Origin: an uncultured Clostridia bacterium
GTDB lineage: Bacteria > Bacillota > Clostridia > UBA1381
Assembly: GCA_944392335.1 (NCBI GenBank)
Contig: CALXWJ010000001.1
Coordinates: 1-64,000, forward strand
Reading direction: 5' to 3'
Length of the DNA: 64,000 nucleotides
In this document: positions 36,314-45,190 of the stretch, piece by piece
Numbering within the stretch: the first letter of the stretch is position 1
Layout: every line of letters starts with the position of its first letter
Made by a program: the position numbers and the translations under genes
Notes under the pieces: model-generated
Seen by the model: only the letters and a program-made list of their open reading frames with translations
The model's database searches: none
What the model was told of the DNA's origin: nothing

Positions 36314-39300
36314 ATGAATAAACGTTTGATGAGCGGTGTTTTGGCAGCGGGGTTGCTGCTGCTGAACTTATCTGAAGCCGCAGTTGCGGCGTATGACAAC
36401 ACTCACCAAAGAGATATCGGGGTAGATATTTATTCTGATATTGTTGTAGATGAAAATGTATTTGCTGATGAAATATTCCGCAATTGGATACTGGATAAGA
36501 ATAATCTTAACGGTATTGGTGAGGACGGAATATTGAGTTATGATGAGAGACAACTGATAAAGAGTATAGATGTATCGGAAAAGAATATCTCAAATTTAAA
36601 GGGTATAGAGGTTTTTATAAATCTTGAGGAGCTTGACTGTTCACGGAACCTGTTAACTTCGCTGGATTTGTCGCAAAACACTTTACTTAAAACTTTAAAC
36701 TGCAGTAATAACCAAATTACCGAGCTGTCTTTAATTAATCAGCCGGAGCTGACAAGCCTCAGCTGTAATTACAATCGTCTCACATTTTTAGATGTTTCAA
36801 ATAAGCCCAAGCTTCGTGCGTTAAGCTGTGAATATAACTACATTGAAGAGCTTAATATTACAGGAAATACAAGTCTTGAATGGATCAATGTAAGGACAAA
36901 TCTTCTTACCGGGCTTGATACAGCAGATAATGTAAAGCTAAAAGTAATAGAGGCATTTGATAATAAACTTGAAACAATTAATATAAGCACGCTTTCTGAT
37001 TTGGAGTTTTTAAATGTTGCCGACAATAAATTAACAGGGCTTGATTTGAGTCAAAATACAAACCTTTCGGTTGCAGGAGGTTTTGCGGCATCAAATAATC
37101 TTTTGGAAAAAATAACTTTGCCCAACAAGCCTGAGCTGAAAGTTGCACTTTCATCATTTCAGGAGCAGGAGCCTGTTTTGGGATATGACAGAGTAAAATG
37201 GTATGAGGATGAAGATTTAACTGTTGAATTAACCGATTCGGTTACGGCACAGGGACAAAGTCTTTATTCAAAAAGAATTGCCAATGATTATAAGGTATAT
37301 TTTTCAGCTAACGGCGGTAACGGAGTAATGCAGCCGCAGGAAGCAGTATATGGTGAAGAGTTTACACTCAGCGAAAATGCATTTACAAGAACCGGTTATA
37401 TATTTGAAGGTTGGAATACGATGCCAAAGGGTAACGGGACGTCATATGAAGACGCTGACAGTGTTCAAAACCTATCAGGCAAAAACAACGGCGGAAGAAT
37501 TACTTTATACGCACAGTGGAAGCCTGTTGAGTATACAATCAGATATGATGCAAATTCCGAAGAAGCCGAAGGGAGTATGGAAGATCAATCAGCGGTTTAT
37601 AATACAGACCTTACATTGAATGAATGTGGTTTTACCGTTGATGGTAAAGAATTTGCCGGCTGGTCACATCAGCCTGACGAACAAGTAAGATACAGCGGGG
37701 GTGCAAATGTTAAGAATCTTGCATCATCTCAGGGAGATACCGCAGTTTTATATGCTGTCTGGAAAACACCTGCTGAGGAGCTTCAAAAACCTTATCTTAC
37801 ACAGCTTGAAGAAACCTTTAACAGTTATTCAAGCAGTGATTACACTTCTGAGGACTGGGATTTGATTTCAAATGTATATTATGCTACAGAAATGTTGATA
37901 AGAAAAGAAATTGATCCGGAAAATATGAGTTTTTATTGTGACAGCGCCGCTGAAGAAATGGCAGCGATAAAGACAAAGACTGCAAGAGTAGAAGAAATTG
38001 CACAAAAATGGAATCTTAAGCATAATGATGTTATCCGGAATATTAATAACGGTGTTCTGAATGAGGATAATTGTGATGCTGAATATAAAAAGGCAGAATC
38101 CGCTCTTAATGAAATGACAGTAAAAGAGCTCGAACAATATTCTACACTTTTAAATCCGGAAGATCTTGAAAGAATAGCAGAAGAGGCGCTGCAGCAGATA
38201 AATGTTCATTCCGAGGATTTAACTGCTTATGCTGTGGCGGCTAAGTGGATAAGCGGTTTAAACAATGCTGCAAACAGACCTCTTACAGAGGTAAGAACAG
38301 ACAGCTTTGAGTTATATCAAACACTAAATACGCAATATAATCAACTATCGGAAAAAGAACAACAACAGATCGATGAAGATTTAACAGCGCGTCTGCAGGA
38401 ACGTTTAAGTTTGGTAACTCAGAAAAATAGTGCAGTTACTGAATTAAAGGGAGTATATTATTCTATAGATCAGAGTGAATATACAGATTACAGCCGTGAA
38501 GTTCTTATAAAAGCCTTGAATGATGGAATTGAAAAAATTGAAAAGAGCGAATCGGAAGAAATAATTTTGCAAGAACTTGCACAAAGCAAACAGGATATTC
38601 TAAATGTATCTGCCGATGAGGAAGAACCGGAACTTCCGGAAAACGGACCTTCTGATGACGAAGATGACAAAGAAGATGACGATGAAGGCAACGGAGACAA
38701 CAACGGTGGAAACGGCGGAAGTACAGGTGGAAACGGAAGCGGCGGAAATGGCGGAAGTTCAGGCGGAAGCGGAAACGGTGGAAGCTCCGGCGGAAGCAGT
38801 GGCAGCGGCGGAATAACATATCCTGTATATAAAATAGAAATTCCTGCTTTGGAAAATGGAACTGTTACTTCAAGTGTAAAACAAGCATTAAAGGGAACTT
38901 CTGTAACCCTGACGGTAACTCCTGATGAGGGATACCGTATAAAGACAGTAAAAGTAATAGATGCTAAAAACAACGAAGTTGCATTGACAAAGAAAGAAAA
39001 TGGCATTTATACATTTACAATGCCATATTCAAACGTAACAATAAAGGCTGAATTTGTAAGAGAATACTATGATTCTTTTATAGATGTAGACAAGGACACA
39101 TGGTATTATGATGCGGTATGTTATGTAAATGATAATGGTTTATTTAAAGGTATGAGCGATGACACATTCGGAACTGATATGCAAATGCTTCGTTCAATGC
39201 TTATGACGGTATTATATCGTGCGGCAGGTGAACCGGAAGTTAATGAAGATCATGGATTTGCCGATGTTGAGGACGGAATGTGGTATACCGATCCTATCAA

Positions 39301-39610
39301 ATGGGCAAAACAAAACGGTATAACATCAGGAGAAGATGATAATACCTTTGCTCCTCACAAGAGTATAACAAGAGAACAGCTTGTTGCGATGCTTTACAGA
39401 TTTGCCAAAACTCCTGAGTATAAAGGTGATTTAGTAGAGTTCACTGATGCAGACCAGATTGATGAATATGCATCAGATGCATTTAAATGGGCAGTTAATA
39501 AAGGAATTATTAACGGTATGGGTGACGGTACTTTGAATCCGAAAGGTGAAGCAAGCCGTGCTCAGGTTGCACAGATGATTATGAAATTTATGCAAGTTAT
39601 AAATAACTAA
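36314..39610 (+). CDS. Large SLH-anchored leucine-rich-repeat adhesin-like protein
   Basis: A 1098-residue exported wall protein built like an internalin. Order: signal peptide; leucine-rich repeats of about 21 residues (about 95-260; units such as LEELDCSRNLLTSLDLSQN); two InlB B-type repeats (about 326-402 and 405-490; TGYIFEGWNT, KEFAGWSHQP); helical FIVAR-like segments (about 497-770; YTSEDWDLISNV, YTDYSREVLIKALNDG); a Gly/Ser/Asn-rich linker (about 795-835); a bacterial-repeat beta domain (about 836-918); and three SLH repeats (921 to the end). LRR proteins of this kind bind proteins or glycans, so adhesion is the likely role; the partner is unknown. It forms its own unit with promoter and terminator. 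Confidence 0.88.
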   Translation: MNKRLMSGVLAAGLLLLNLSEAAVAAYDNTHQRDIGVDIYSDIVVDENVFADEIFRNWILDKNNLNGIGEDGILSYDERQLIKSIDVSEKNISNLKGIEVFINLEELDCSRNLLTSLDLSQNTLLKTLNCSNNQITELSLINQPELTSLSCNYNRLTFLDVSNKPKLRALSCEYNYIEELNITGNTSLEWINVRTNLLTGLDTADNVKLKVIEAFDNKLETINISTLSDLEFLNVADNKLTGLDLSQNTNLSVAGGFAASNNLLEKITLPNKPELKVALSSFQEQEPVLGYDRVKWYEDEDLTVELTDSVTAQGQSLYSKRIANDYKVYFSANGGNGVMQPQEAVYGEEFTLSENAFTRTGYIFEGWNTMPKGNGTSYEDADSVQNLSGKNNGGRITLYAQWKPVEYTIRYDANSEEAEGSMEDQSAVYNTDLTLNECGFTVDGKEFAGWSHQPDEQVRYSGGANVKNLASSQGDTAVLYAVWKTPAEELQKPYLTQLEETFNSYSSSDYTSEDWDLISNVYYATEMLIRKEIDPENMSFYCDSAAEEMAAIKTKTARVEEIAQKWNLKHNDVIRNINNGVLNEDNCDAEYKKAESALNEMTVKELEQYSTLLNPEDLERIAEEALQQINVHSEDLTAYAVAAKWISGLNNAANRPLTEVRTDSFELYQTLNTQYNQLSEKEQQQIDEDLTARLQERLSLVTQKNSAVTELKGVYYSIDQSEYTDYSREVLIKALNDGIEKIEKSESEEIILQELAQSKQDILNVSADEEEPELPENGPSDDEDDKEDDDEGNGDNNGGNGGSTGGNGSGGNGGSSGGSGNGGSSGGSSGSGGITYPVYKIEIPALENGTVTSSVKQALKGTSVTLTVTPDEGYRIKTVKVIDAKNNEVALTKKENGIYTFTMPYSNVTIKAEFVREYYDSFIDVDKDTWYYDAVCYVNDNGLFKGMSDDTFGTDMQMLRSMLMTVLYRAAGEPEVNEDHGFADVEDGMWYTDPIKWAKQNGITSGEDDNTFAPHKSITREQLVAMLYRFAKTPEYKGDLVEFTDADQIDEYASDAFKWAVNKGIINGMGDGTLNPKGEASRAQVAQMIMKFMQVINN

Positions 39611-39623
39611 GATTATATTTTAT

Positions 39624-39680
39624 AAATCCCCTTGGAAAGCCGATTTTAAACCTTTTGGCTATACCAAGGGGATTTTTATA
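39624..39680 (+). terminator. Terminator after the LRR-SLH gene
   Basis: AAATCCCCTTGG (39624-39635) pairs with CCAAGGGGATTT (39664-39675) and is followed by TTTATATT. An inner AAAGCC/GGCT stem lies in the loop. Confidence 0.85.
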
Positions 39681-39688
39681 TTAAAATA

Positions 39689-39717
39689 TTGACTTTAGTA
39701 ATGTTATAGTATACAAT
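39689..39717 (+). promoter_or_regulatory. Promoter of the YjbR/DUF3795 gene
   Basis: TTGACT (39689-39694) and TACAAT (39712-39717), spacer 17 nt. Confidence 0.7.
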
Positions 39718-39753
39718 AAGAAAAAAAGGGTTTATAAACGGGAGGGGCAAGAT

Positions 39754-40389
39754 ATGCGTTATACATGGATAGATGAGTATTTAATGAAAAAACGGAGTGT
39801 AACAAAAGATTTACAGCCAAGCTGGAATTGGATAAGGTATCATATAGGCGGAAAAATGTTTGCCGCAGTTTGTCTTGACAATCAAAACAACCCGTATTAC
39901 ATAAACTTAAAAGCAGATCCGGCGGAAAGTGAGTTTTTGCAAAGTCAGTATGAGGATATTATTCCGGGATTTTATTCTGATAAGCGCACATGGATTTCGG
40001 TAAAGCCGGACGGGAATGTCCCCGATGAACTGTTAAAAAATCTTTTGGATAAAGCATATCGTCTGATGCTTGAAGGATTCAGCAAAAAACGAATGAGAGA
40101 GATAATCGGGCTTTCCTGCTGCGGAACCGATTGCAATTCATGTGTTTTTTATAAAACCGACTGTGAGGGTTGTAATGAATGTCAGGGAAAGGTATTTCAT
40201 GCCCCGGCTAAAAAACCTTGTCCTATTTATGCCTGTTCGGTGAATAAACACCGGTATGTAAGCTGTGCTGAATGTAGTGAGCTTCCCTGCAGCATATGGA
40301 AAAACACAAAAGATCCGCAGCTGTCCGATACGGAATTTGAAAATTCGATAAAAGAGCGGGTACAAAATTTAATGGATGCATATAAATAA
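39754..40389 (+). CDS. MmcQ/YjbR-like domain fused to a Cys-rich DUF3795-like domain
   Basis: A 211-residue cytoplasmic protein in two parts. Residues 1-115 match the small MmcQ/YjbR fold (PSWNWIRYHIGGKMFAAV, YINLKADPAES, DKRTWISVKPDG). Residues about 120-211 hold about a dozen Cys in close pairs (SCCGTDCNSCVFYKTDCEGC, NECQG, CPIYAC, CAECSELPC), like DUF3795, probably binding zinc or an Fe-S centre. Neither part has a well-defined function. It has its own promoter. A GGGAGGGG ribosome site supports the start. Confidence 0.8.
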   Translation: MRYTWIDEYLMKKRSVTKDLQPSWNWIRYHIGGKMFAAVCLDNQNNPYYINLKADPAESEFLQSQYEDIIPGFYSDKRTWISVKPDGNVPDELLKNLLDKAYRLMLEGFSKKRMREIIGLSCCGTDCNSCVFYKTDCEGCNECQGKVFHAPAKKPCPIYACSVNKHRYVSCAECSELPCSIWKNTKDPQLSDTEFENSIKERVQNLMDAYK

Positions 40390-40461
40390 TGTACTGAAAA
40401 TTGAGAAAGTCTGTAGATATACAGGCTTTTTTTACTTTTTGAAAAAAATTATAAAAAAGTA

Positions 40462-40490
40462 TTGACAAGACTACAACTTTAGTCTATAAT
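40462..40490 (+). promoter_or_regulatory. Promoter and BlaI-type operator of the BlaI/M56 operon
   Basis: TTGACA (40462-40467) and TATAAT (40485-40490) are 17 nt apart. The spacer is filled by GACTACAACTTTAGTC, an inverted repeat (GACTA/TAGTC) with the ACTACA half-site typical of BlaI/MecI/CopY operators. Binding here would block RNA polymerase, so the operon is probably repressed by its own first product. Confidence 0.7.
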
Positions 40491-40499
40491 AATATATGA

Positions 40500-40705
40500 C
40501 CACAGTGGTAGTCCGAAATACCGCAGTTTAGCATGCAGCTGCAGTATTTTTGGACGGTTAAAAAAATTGAATTAGATAACTTGAAAAATAAGCGGCGTAT
40601 CTTGCCCTTTATCGGAGCTTTAAGTATAAACATACGTCGTCGCCTGTAAAAAGAGCAATCTGCTTGCTTCTTTTCCAAGTTATGATTTATGCCGCAAAAT
40701 GGCGG
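40500..40705 (+). ncRNA. Structured 5' leader of the BlaI/M56 operon
   Basis: The leader between promoter and first gene is over 200 nt. A hairpin GTCCGAAATAC/GTATTTTTGGAC (about 40511-40555) comes first. Then an 18-nt arm (40576-40593) pairs, with two mismatches, with 40666-40683, enclosing an inner CGGCGTAT/ATACGTCG stem (40593-40600 with 40632-40639) and a GAGCA/TGCTT hairpin. This multi-branched form looks like a regulatory RNA. I match it to no known riboswitch; it could also be a chance fold. Confidence 0.4.
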
Positions 40706-40721
40706 CGGAATGGAGATTAAA

Positions 40722-41090
40722 ATGGCAAGACAAACCGTAACAGAAACTGAATATGAACTGATGAAGGTATTATGGAATGCAGAAAAACCACTTTCGCTCG
40801 GTGAAATTTTAAATGAGGTAAGTGATAAAAACTGGGTGAGAAATACTGTTGGAACAATGCTTGCTCGTTTGTGCGAAAAGGGCGTTGTAAGCTATGAGAA
40901 AAAAGGCAAGATAAATTTATACTATGCTGTTTTGGCTGAAAATGAATACAGCATGAATGAAACAAAATCTTTTTTATCACGGTTGTATAATGGTTCTATA
41001 GGTAATCTTGTTGCGTCACTTTATCAGAACAGGGAAATTTCAAAAGATGAAATTGAAGCATTGAAAAAAATAATTGATTCGGAGAAATAA
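40722..41090 (+). CDS. BlaI/MecI/CopY-family repressor
   Basis: A 122-residue winged-helix repressor. It has the family opening (TVTETEYELMKVLWNAEKPL), the recognition-helix region (LGEILNEVSDKNWVRNTVGT then MLARLCEKGVVSYEKKGK) and a C-terminal dimerisation helix. Proteins of this type hold an operon off until a partner M56 protease causes their removal. I placed the start at 40722, 6 nt after GGAG; ATGs at 40689 and 40710 are less well placed. The M56 gene begins 3 nt after its stop, and a matching operator lies in the promoter. Confidence 0.88.
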   Translation: MARQTVTETEYELMKVLWNAEKPLSLGEILNEVSDKNWVRNTVGTMLARLCEKGVVSYEKKGKINLYYAVLAENEYSMNETKSFLSRLYNGSIGNLVASLYQNREISKDEIEALKKIIDSEK

Positions 41091-41093
41091 ACA

Positions 41094-41936
41094 ATGTTTG
41101 AGATAGTGAAGACAGTATTCTTATTAAGCTGCATAGGCACAGGGATTACATTGATACTGCTTTTAATAAAGCCTTTTACTGTCAGAAAATTATCTGCAAG
41201 ATGGCAGTATTTTGTATGGCTTGCGGTAGCAGTATGTATGATAATCCCCGTGTGGAAGATGATACCTGCAAGAGACGCTCAAAGGCTTACCCCTTATTTT
41301 GCGCAGGTGCAAACAGAGCAGGAGGGCGCAAAAAACAGCCAATCGGAGCCGCAGACGGTCGTGATCGAAGATACGCCTATGGAGTATAGGGAAATCACGA
41401 TCCGTTCAAAAGGTATCAGGATCTATGACATTATTTCATATGTTTGGCTGGGCGGTGCATGTTTGTTTCTTGCCTTTGCTTTCGGCAGCTATTTCATTTT
41501 TCTTGTCCGCAAAAAGAAAAGCAGCATGGACATGGAAGGAAATGAGACGTTTGAAAATATAAAACAGGAGCTTAATATCAAGCGTAAAATAAGAATACGA
41601 ATATCAAATGATACCGCATCTCCAATGCTTGTCGGGGTGTTTTTCCCGGTGATCTATCTGCCGGGCAGACCGATCGATGAAACGGCGGAAAAGATGATAT
41701 TCAGACACGAGCTTACCCATTATAAGCATAAAGATCTGATTTTTAAATGGTTCTCGCTGGTGGTAAATGCAGTCCATTGGTTCAATCCATTTGCGTATCT
41801 TGTCAGTGCAAATATCAGCGAAGCCTGCGAGGTGGCTTGTGATATGTCGGTAATAAAGGATATGACCGAGCAGGAACAAAAGATATATATGAACACTATT
41901 TTGGATTTGGTTCAAAAAAAGAAACGGAGGGAATGA
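41094..41936 (+). CDS. BlaR1/MecR1-like M56 membrane metalloprotease, without sensor domain
   Basis: A 280-residue membrane protease with hydrophobic segments at about 5-25, 38-57 and 113-138, the zinc motif HELTH at 205-209 and a downstream EACEVACD (243-250) that should give the third ligand. In BlaR1 a further membrane helix and an outer penicillin-binding sensor follow. Here the protein ends at KKKRRE just where those would begin. The next gene starts 1 nt after the stop in another frame and supplies the helix and an outer domain. So the receptor is split into protease and sensor subunits, either by an old frameshift or by design. Confidence 0.85.
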   Translation: MFEIVKTVFLLSCIGTGITLILLLIKPFTVRKLSARWQYFVWLAVAVCMIIPVWKMIPARDAQRLTPYFAQVQTEQEGAKNSQSEPQTVVIEDTPMEYREITIRSKGIRIYDIISYVWLGGACLFLAFAFGSYFIFLVRKKKSSMDMEGNETFENIKQELNIKRKIRIRISNDTASPMLVGVFFPVIYLPGRPIDETAEKMIFRHELTHYKHKDLIFKWFSLVVNAVHWFNPFAYLVSANISEACEVACDMSVIKDMTEQEQKIYMNTILDLVQKKKRRE

Positions 41937-41937
41937 G

Positions 41938-43056
41938 ATGTTTAAAAATTTCTATACAACACAAATGAGCACAGACCATAAACAGCTCCGGATAAGATTT
42001 GTAAAAATGCGGTCTAAAAGCGGCAGACTATCAAAAATTATGGCGGCGGTTATGGCAGTGACCCTTGCTTTTATGATGATGTGCGTAACTATCGTTATGG
42101 CGGCAACGGGAGAGGATGGTCTGGAGCATTGGGATAAAAATGAGATATATTTTCGTGATGGGATTGATTTTAGCATTAACTTGTATAATCAAGATGTTCC
42201 CAAATGGCTGCAAGACAATATTTCAGGAGAAAATGAACTTGTAAACTTCAAAATCAGGAACTATGATGTGCGTTACGCTGACGGTATAGTAAATTATGGA
42301 GGTTTTGCGCAGGTTTCCGGAGAACTAGGTACATACATATTTCCAGTGCAGGTCGGTATAGGTCTGCCGGACGGTGTATTCTCAACCTTATATTCTGAAA
42401 GAGATTTACAGAAATTGTTTGATAATACAAATGCAGCATATTTTACAGGATTATCTTTTACAACAGGCGGCGGAAGCGGTCATATAATAACATCTAATCT
42501 TGTGGTAAACGAATATTTGTCTGCGAACAATGTAGAAATCGGAGCAGGAGAAAATTTTGAGATTTTATTCGGTTTTTCAGAAGATGATCAGCTTGTTTCC
42601 ATTGGCTGCACTTCTCAGTATAATGTTGATAGATTTTACTATCTTACGGCAGATATGACTTCTGTAAAAATGATAGGAGATATTAAAAGTAAATTGAATG
42701 ATGAGTGGTTACTTACTCCCACAGGCAGTGCATTCACATCGTTTGAAAAAAATTATACAAACCGTAATTCTGATGATATTAAAATAAATCTAAAATCTGC
42801 GACAAAAGATGAAATTGTTTTAAATGTATCAAATAAACTTGAAGGTAATTATAGAATGGACATTGATGTGTACCGTGATGATGGTGATAAAGTGATAGGA
42901 ACGGAACGCACAATAGGGTCGGGAGAAATAACGGTTGATTGGAAGGAAAATTTTACTCCAAAATCAGGTGATGTATGCAGGATTAATTTATATATTACTG
43001 ATGAAAACAGTGATAAAGTTGTTTACCGTTGGCAAGAGTATGTAACAATTCAATAG
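41938..43056 (+). CDS. Sensor-like membrane protein 1 (separate outer domain for the M56 protease)
   Basis: A 372-residue protein with a basic inner end (MFKNFYTTQMSTDHKQLRIR) and one membrane helix (about 34-57, IMAAVMAVTLAFMMMCVTIV). An outer region of about 310 residues, beta-rich, has no family I know and no penicillin-binding SxxK motif in a convincing context. Its N-terminal 69 residues match the separated end of BlaR1-type proteins and are almost the same as those of the next gene; the outer parts differ apart from the ends (VYRWQEYVTI). The role is inferred: ligand-sensing partner of the M56 protease. Confidence 0.65.
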   Translation: MFKNFYTTQMSTDHKQLRIRFVKMRSKSGRLSKIMAAVMAVTLAFMMMCVTIVMAATGEDGLEHWDKNEIYFRDGIDFSINLYNQDVPKWLQDNISGENELVNFKIRNYDVRYADGIVNYGGFAQVSGELGTYIFPVQVGIGLPDGVFSTLYSERDLQKLFDNTNAAYFTGLSFTTGGGSGHIITSNLVVNEYLSANNVEIGAGENFEILFGFSEDDQLVSIGCTSQYNVDRFYYLTADMTSVKMIGDIKSKLNDEWLLTPTGSAFTSFEKNYTNRNSDDIKINLKSATKDEIVLNVSNKLEGNYRMDIDVYRDDGDKVIGTERTIGSGEITVDWKENFTPKSGDVCRINLYITDENSDKVVYRWQEYVTIQ

Positions 43057-43073
43057 TAAAGGAGGTAAAGTAA

Positions 43074-44228
43074 ATGTTTAAAAATTTTTATACAACACAA
43101 ATGAGCACGGACCATAAACAGCTCCGGATAAGGTTTGTAAAAATGCGGTCTAAAAGCGGCAGATTCTCAAAAATCATGGCGGCGGTTATGGCAGTGACCC
43201 TTGCTTTTATGATGATGTGCGTAACTATTGTTATGGCGGCAACGGGAGAGGATGGACTGGAGCATTGGGATAAAAATGAGGCATATTTAATCGACGGGAC
43301 TTCCGTAAGTTTGTCAACTGACAAGGAGAATGTACCCCAATGGGTTTACGATAATGTGACAACTGACGGAAATATGGAACTTATAATGAAAAGATACGAA
43401 CTCAGGATGATTGATGGTTGGCTGATACCGATGAACTTACTTGAAATAAAAGGAAATATAGGAAGTATAACATTGGCTTCCAGCGCTGTCGAAAGGGGTA
43501 AAGTCACTAAACAAGACAAAGAAACAAACTCTTATAATCAATTTTTTCAACAAGCAGAAGAAAATGATCGTTTTATTCAATATACATTTATAGAATACAA
43601 CAATGAAGGGTACGGAAATGTAAAAAATATTATGGATAAATTTATACGTGCTAATATACAAGATAACGCAGGTGTTGTACTTGGCTTTACTATGTCTGAA
43701 GATTTTAAAATAAAAAAGGCATTTGTTTCTTTTACAGTAAATGATGAAAATGATAATATCAAGACAGAGTATCCGTGTATCAATATTGATTATATCAATT
43801 TTTCCGATATAGGTGATTTTCAAAATAATATGCAGGAAGCATATATAAAAATATGGGATTATAACTTTTCTGTGTATGAAAAAGATTACGAAAACAAATC
43901 AGTTGACGAAATTAAAATTTCAGTAATAGAAGCAAGCAAGGAAAGAATTACGCTGGATATTCAATGCAATCTTCCCGACATTGAAAGACGAGATATAAAT
44001 ATTTATAATGAATATGAAAATCTTGTTTTTACACCATATGAACATGATAAACTTTTTGGAAGTATCTCATTAACTCCTAAGGTTGAAGATATAGCCTCTG
44101 AAAAATGGGAGCAGGAAAATATTACAGGCAATTTTTTATCAGGACATAAATACAGGGTTACGGTTTGCTTAATAGACAGCAATAATAAAACAGTATACCG
44201 TTGGCAGGAATATGCAACGATCAAATAA
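43074..44228 (+). CDS. Sensor-like membrane protein 2 (paralogue with a different outer domain)
   Basis: A 384-residue protein in tandem with the previous one. The first 69 residues (inner end, membrane helix and the ATGEDGLEHWDKNE stem) are nearly the same; by my count about ten bases differ over the first 207. The outer region diverges sharply, then both end in VYRWQEY-x-TI. A shared anchor with diverged outer parts suggests duplication followed by rapid change or domain exchange, as seen in ligand-recognition or decoy receptors. AAAGGAGG precedes the start. The next gene overlaps nothing but begins 13 nt after the stop. Confidence 0.65.
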   Translation: MFKNFYTTQMSTDHKQLRIRFVKMRSKSGRFSKIMAAVMAVTLAFMMMCVTIVMAATGEDGLEHWDKNEAYLIDGTSVSLSTDKENVPQWVYDNVTTDGNMELIMKRYELRMIDGWLIPMNLLEIKGNIGSITLASSAVERGKVTKQDKETNSYNQFFQQAEENDRFIQYTFIEYNNEGYGNVKNIMDKFIRANIQDNAGVVLGFTMSEDFKIKKAFVSFTVNDENDNIKTEYPCINIDYINFSDIGDFQNNMQEAYIKIWDYNFSVYEKDYENKSVDEIKISVIEASKERITLDIQCNLPDIERRDINIYNEYENLVFTPYEHDKLFGSISLTPKVEDIASEKWEQENITGNFLSGHKYRVTVCLIDSNNKTVYRWQEYATIK

Positions 44229-44241
44229 AGGAGGATTTACA

Positions 44242-45189
44242 GTGAAAAAAATAATTGGTTTGTTATTGGTATTATCAGTTTTTTGCACATTGGGAATAAA
44301 TGTATTTGCACAGGATACGGTAGGCGGAAAAATCACGCTGACGCAGTTTTTGGGAGTTGACGAGGAAAACGCAAAAACCGTTACTCTCTCATACGGCGGA
44401 AATACTTACACGGTGGATAAAGCAAAATTTTTTGATTTGGCCGACAGTATTATTCTTACATCTACGCTTGACCCGCAGGAAACAGACATGGACGGGATTT
44501 ATATCACAGCACAGACAAGCAGCGGCGAATACTGTTACGCTTATCTTTCCGAAGCCGGCGGGGCTGACAAATACAGTCTTGCAATGAGCAGACTGCCTTA
44601 TGCCATGTATATAGCGGACAACAAAGAAGAATTGAACGGTCTGTATTCCATTGCCGGAATTTCATCAAAAAAGGTTTCTGATTGGGCAAAGGATACCGTT
44701 GCGGAATTTGAAAGCACTTATGGATTGTCAGAGCCCGATTTCGGTACCTCAGACTACACACAAAATATCACAAGAGAAATTTTTTGCAATATGGCGGATT
44801 ATACACTCCGACAGAACGGATACGACACCGGACATTATGATCAAAACCCGTTTGACGATGTTTCATCACCTACAGTCAGCAGACTGTACTATTCGGGCAT
44901 AATCAACGGAAAATCCGAAAAGACATTTGCACCAAATGATTATATCACCCGTGAGGAAGCTGCTGCAATTTTATATCGTATGGCAGAATTTATGAAAAAG
45001 GACATACCAAACGCGGCCGGTTCCTCGTATTATAATGATGAAGAGAAAATTTCCGACTGGGCAGTAGATGCGGTGAGTGCAATGCATGATATGGGAATTA
45101 TGGAGGGTGTGAGTGACAATGAATTTTCTCCAAAAACCACATATACCATTGAACAGTCGATCGCCACAATGATGAGGTTATATGAATAG
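44242..45189 (+). CDS. SLH-domain exported protein of the BlaI/M56 operon
   Basis: A 315-residue exported protein starting at GTG (44242), 7 nt after AAAGGAGG; the frame from 44212 lacks such a site. The signal peptide (KKIIGLLLVLSVFCTLGINV) is followed by a domain of about 150 residues that I do not recognise (ITLTQFLGVDEENAKTVTLS, then an Asn/Tyr-rich stretch). SLH repeats follow from about 175 (NITREIFCNM, GIINGKSEKTFAPNDYITRE, EKISDWAVDAVSAMHDMGIM, FSPKTTYTIEQSIATMMRLY). It is a counterpart of the SLH protein at 32644: both end signalling operons and both are followed after 1 nt by a 54-codon gene. Confidence 0.82.
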   Translation: MKKIIGLLLVLSVFCTLGINVFAQDTVGGKITLTQFLGVDEENAKTVTLSYGGNTYTVDKAKFFDLADSIILTSTLDPQETDMDGIYITAQTSSGEYCYAYLSEAGGADKYSLAMSRLPYAMYIADNKEELNGLYSIAGISSKKVSDWAKDTVAEFESTYGLSEPDFGTSDYTQNITREIFCNMADYTLRQNGYDTGHYDQNPFDDVSSPTVSRLYYSGIINGKSEKTFAPNDYITREEAAAILYRMAEFMKKDIPNAAGSSYYNDEEKISDWAVDAVSAMHDMGIMEGVSDNEFSPKTTYTIEQSIATMMRLYE

Positions 45190-45190
45190 T

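Noticed and set aside
38488-39006. Minus-strand frame of 172 codons rich in Pro, Leu and Ser
   Set aside because: It is a shadow of the Gly/Ser-rich linker and acidic region of the SLH adhesin on the other strand.
41938-43056. Sensor protein as a beta-lactam sensor of true BlaR1 type
   Set aside because: I see no penicillin-binding motif set (SxxK, SxN, KTG) in the outer domain.
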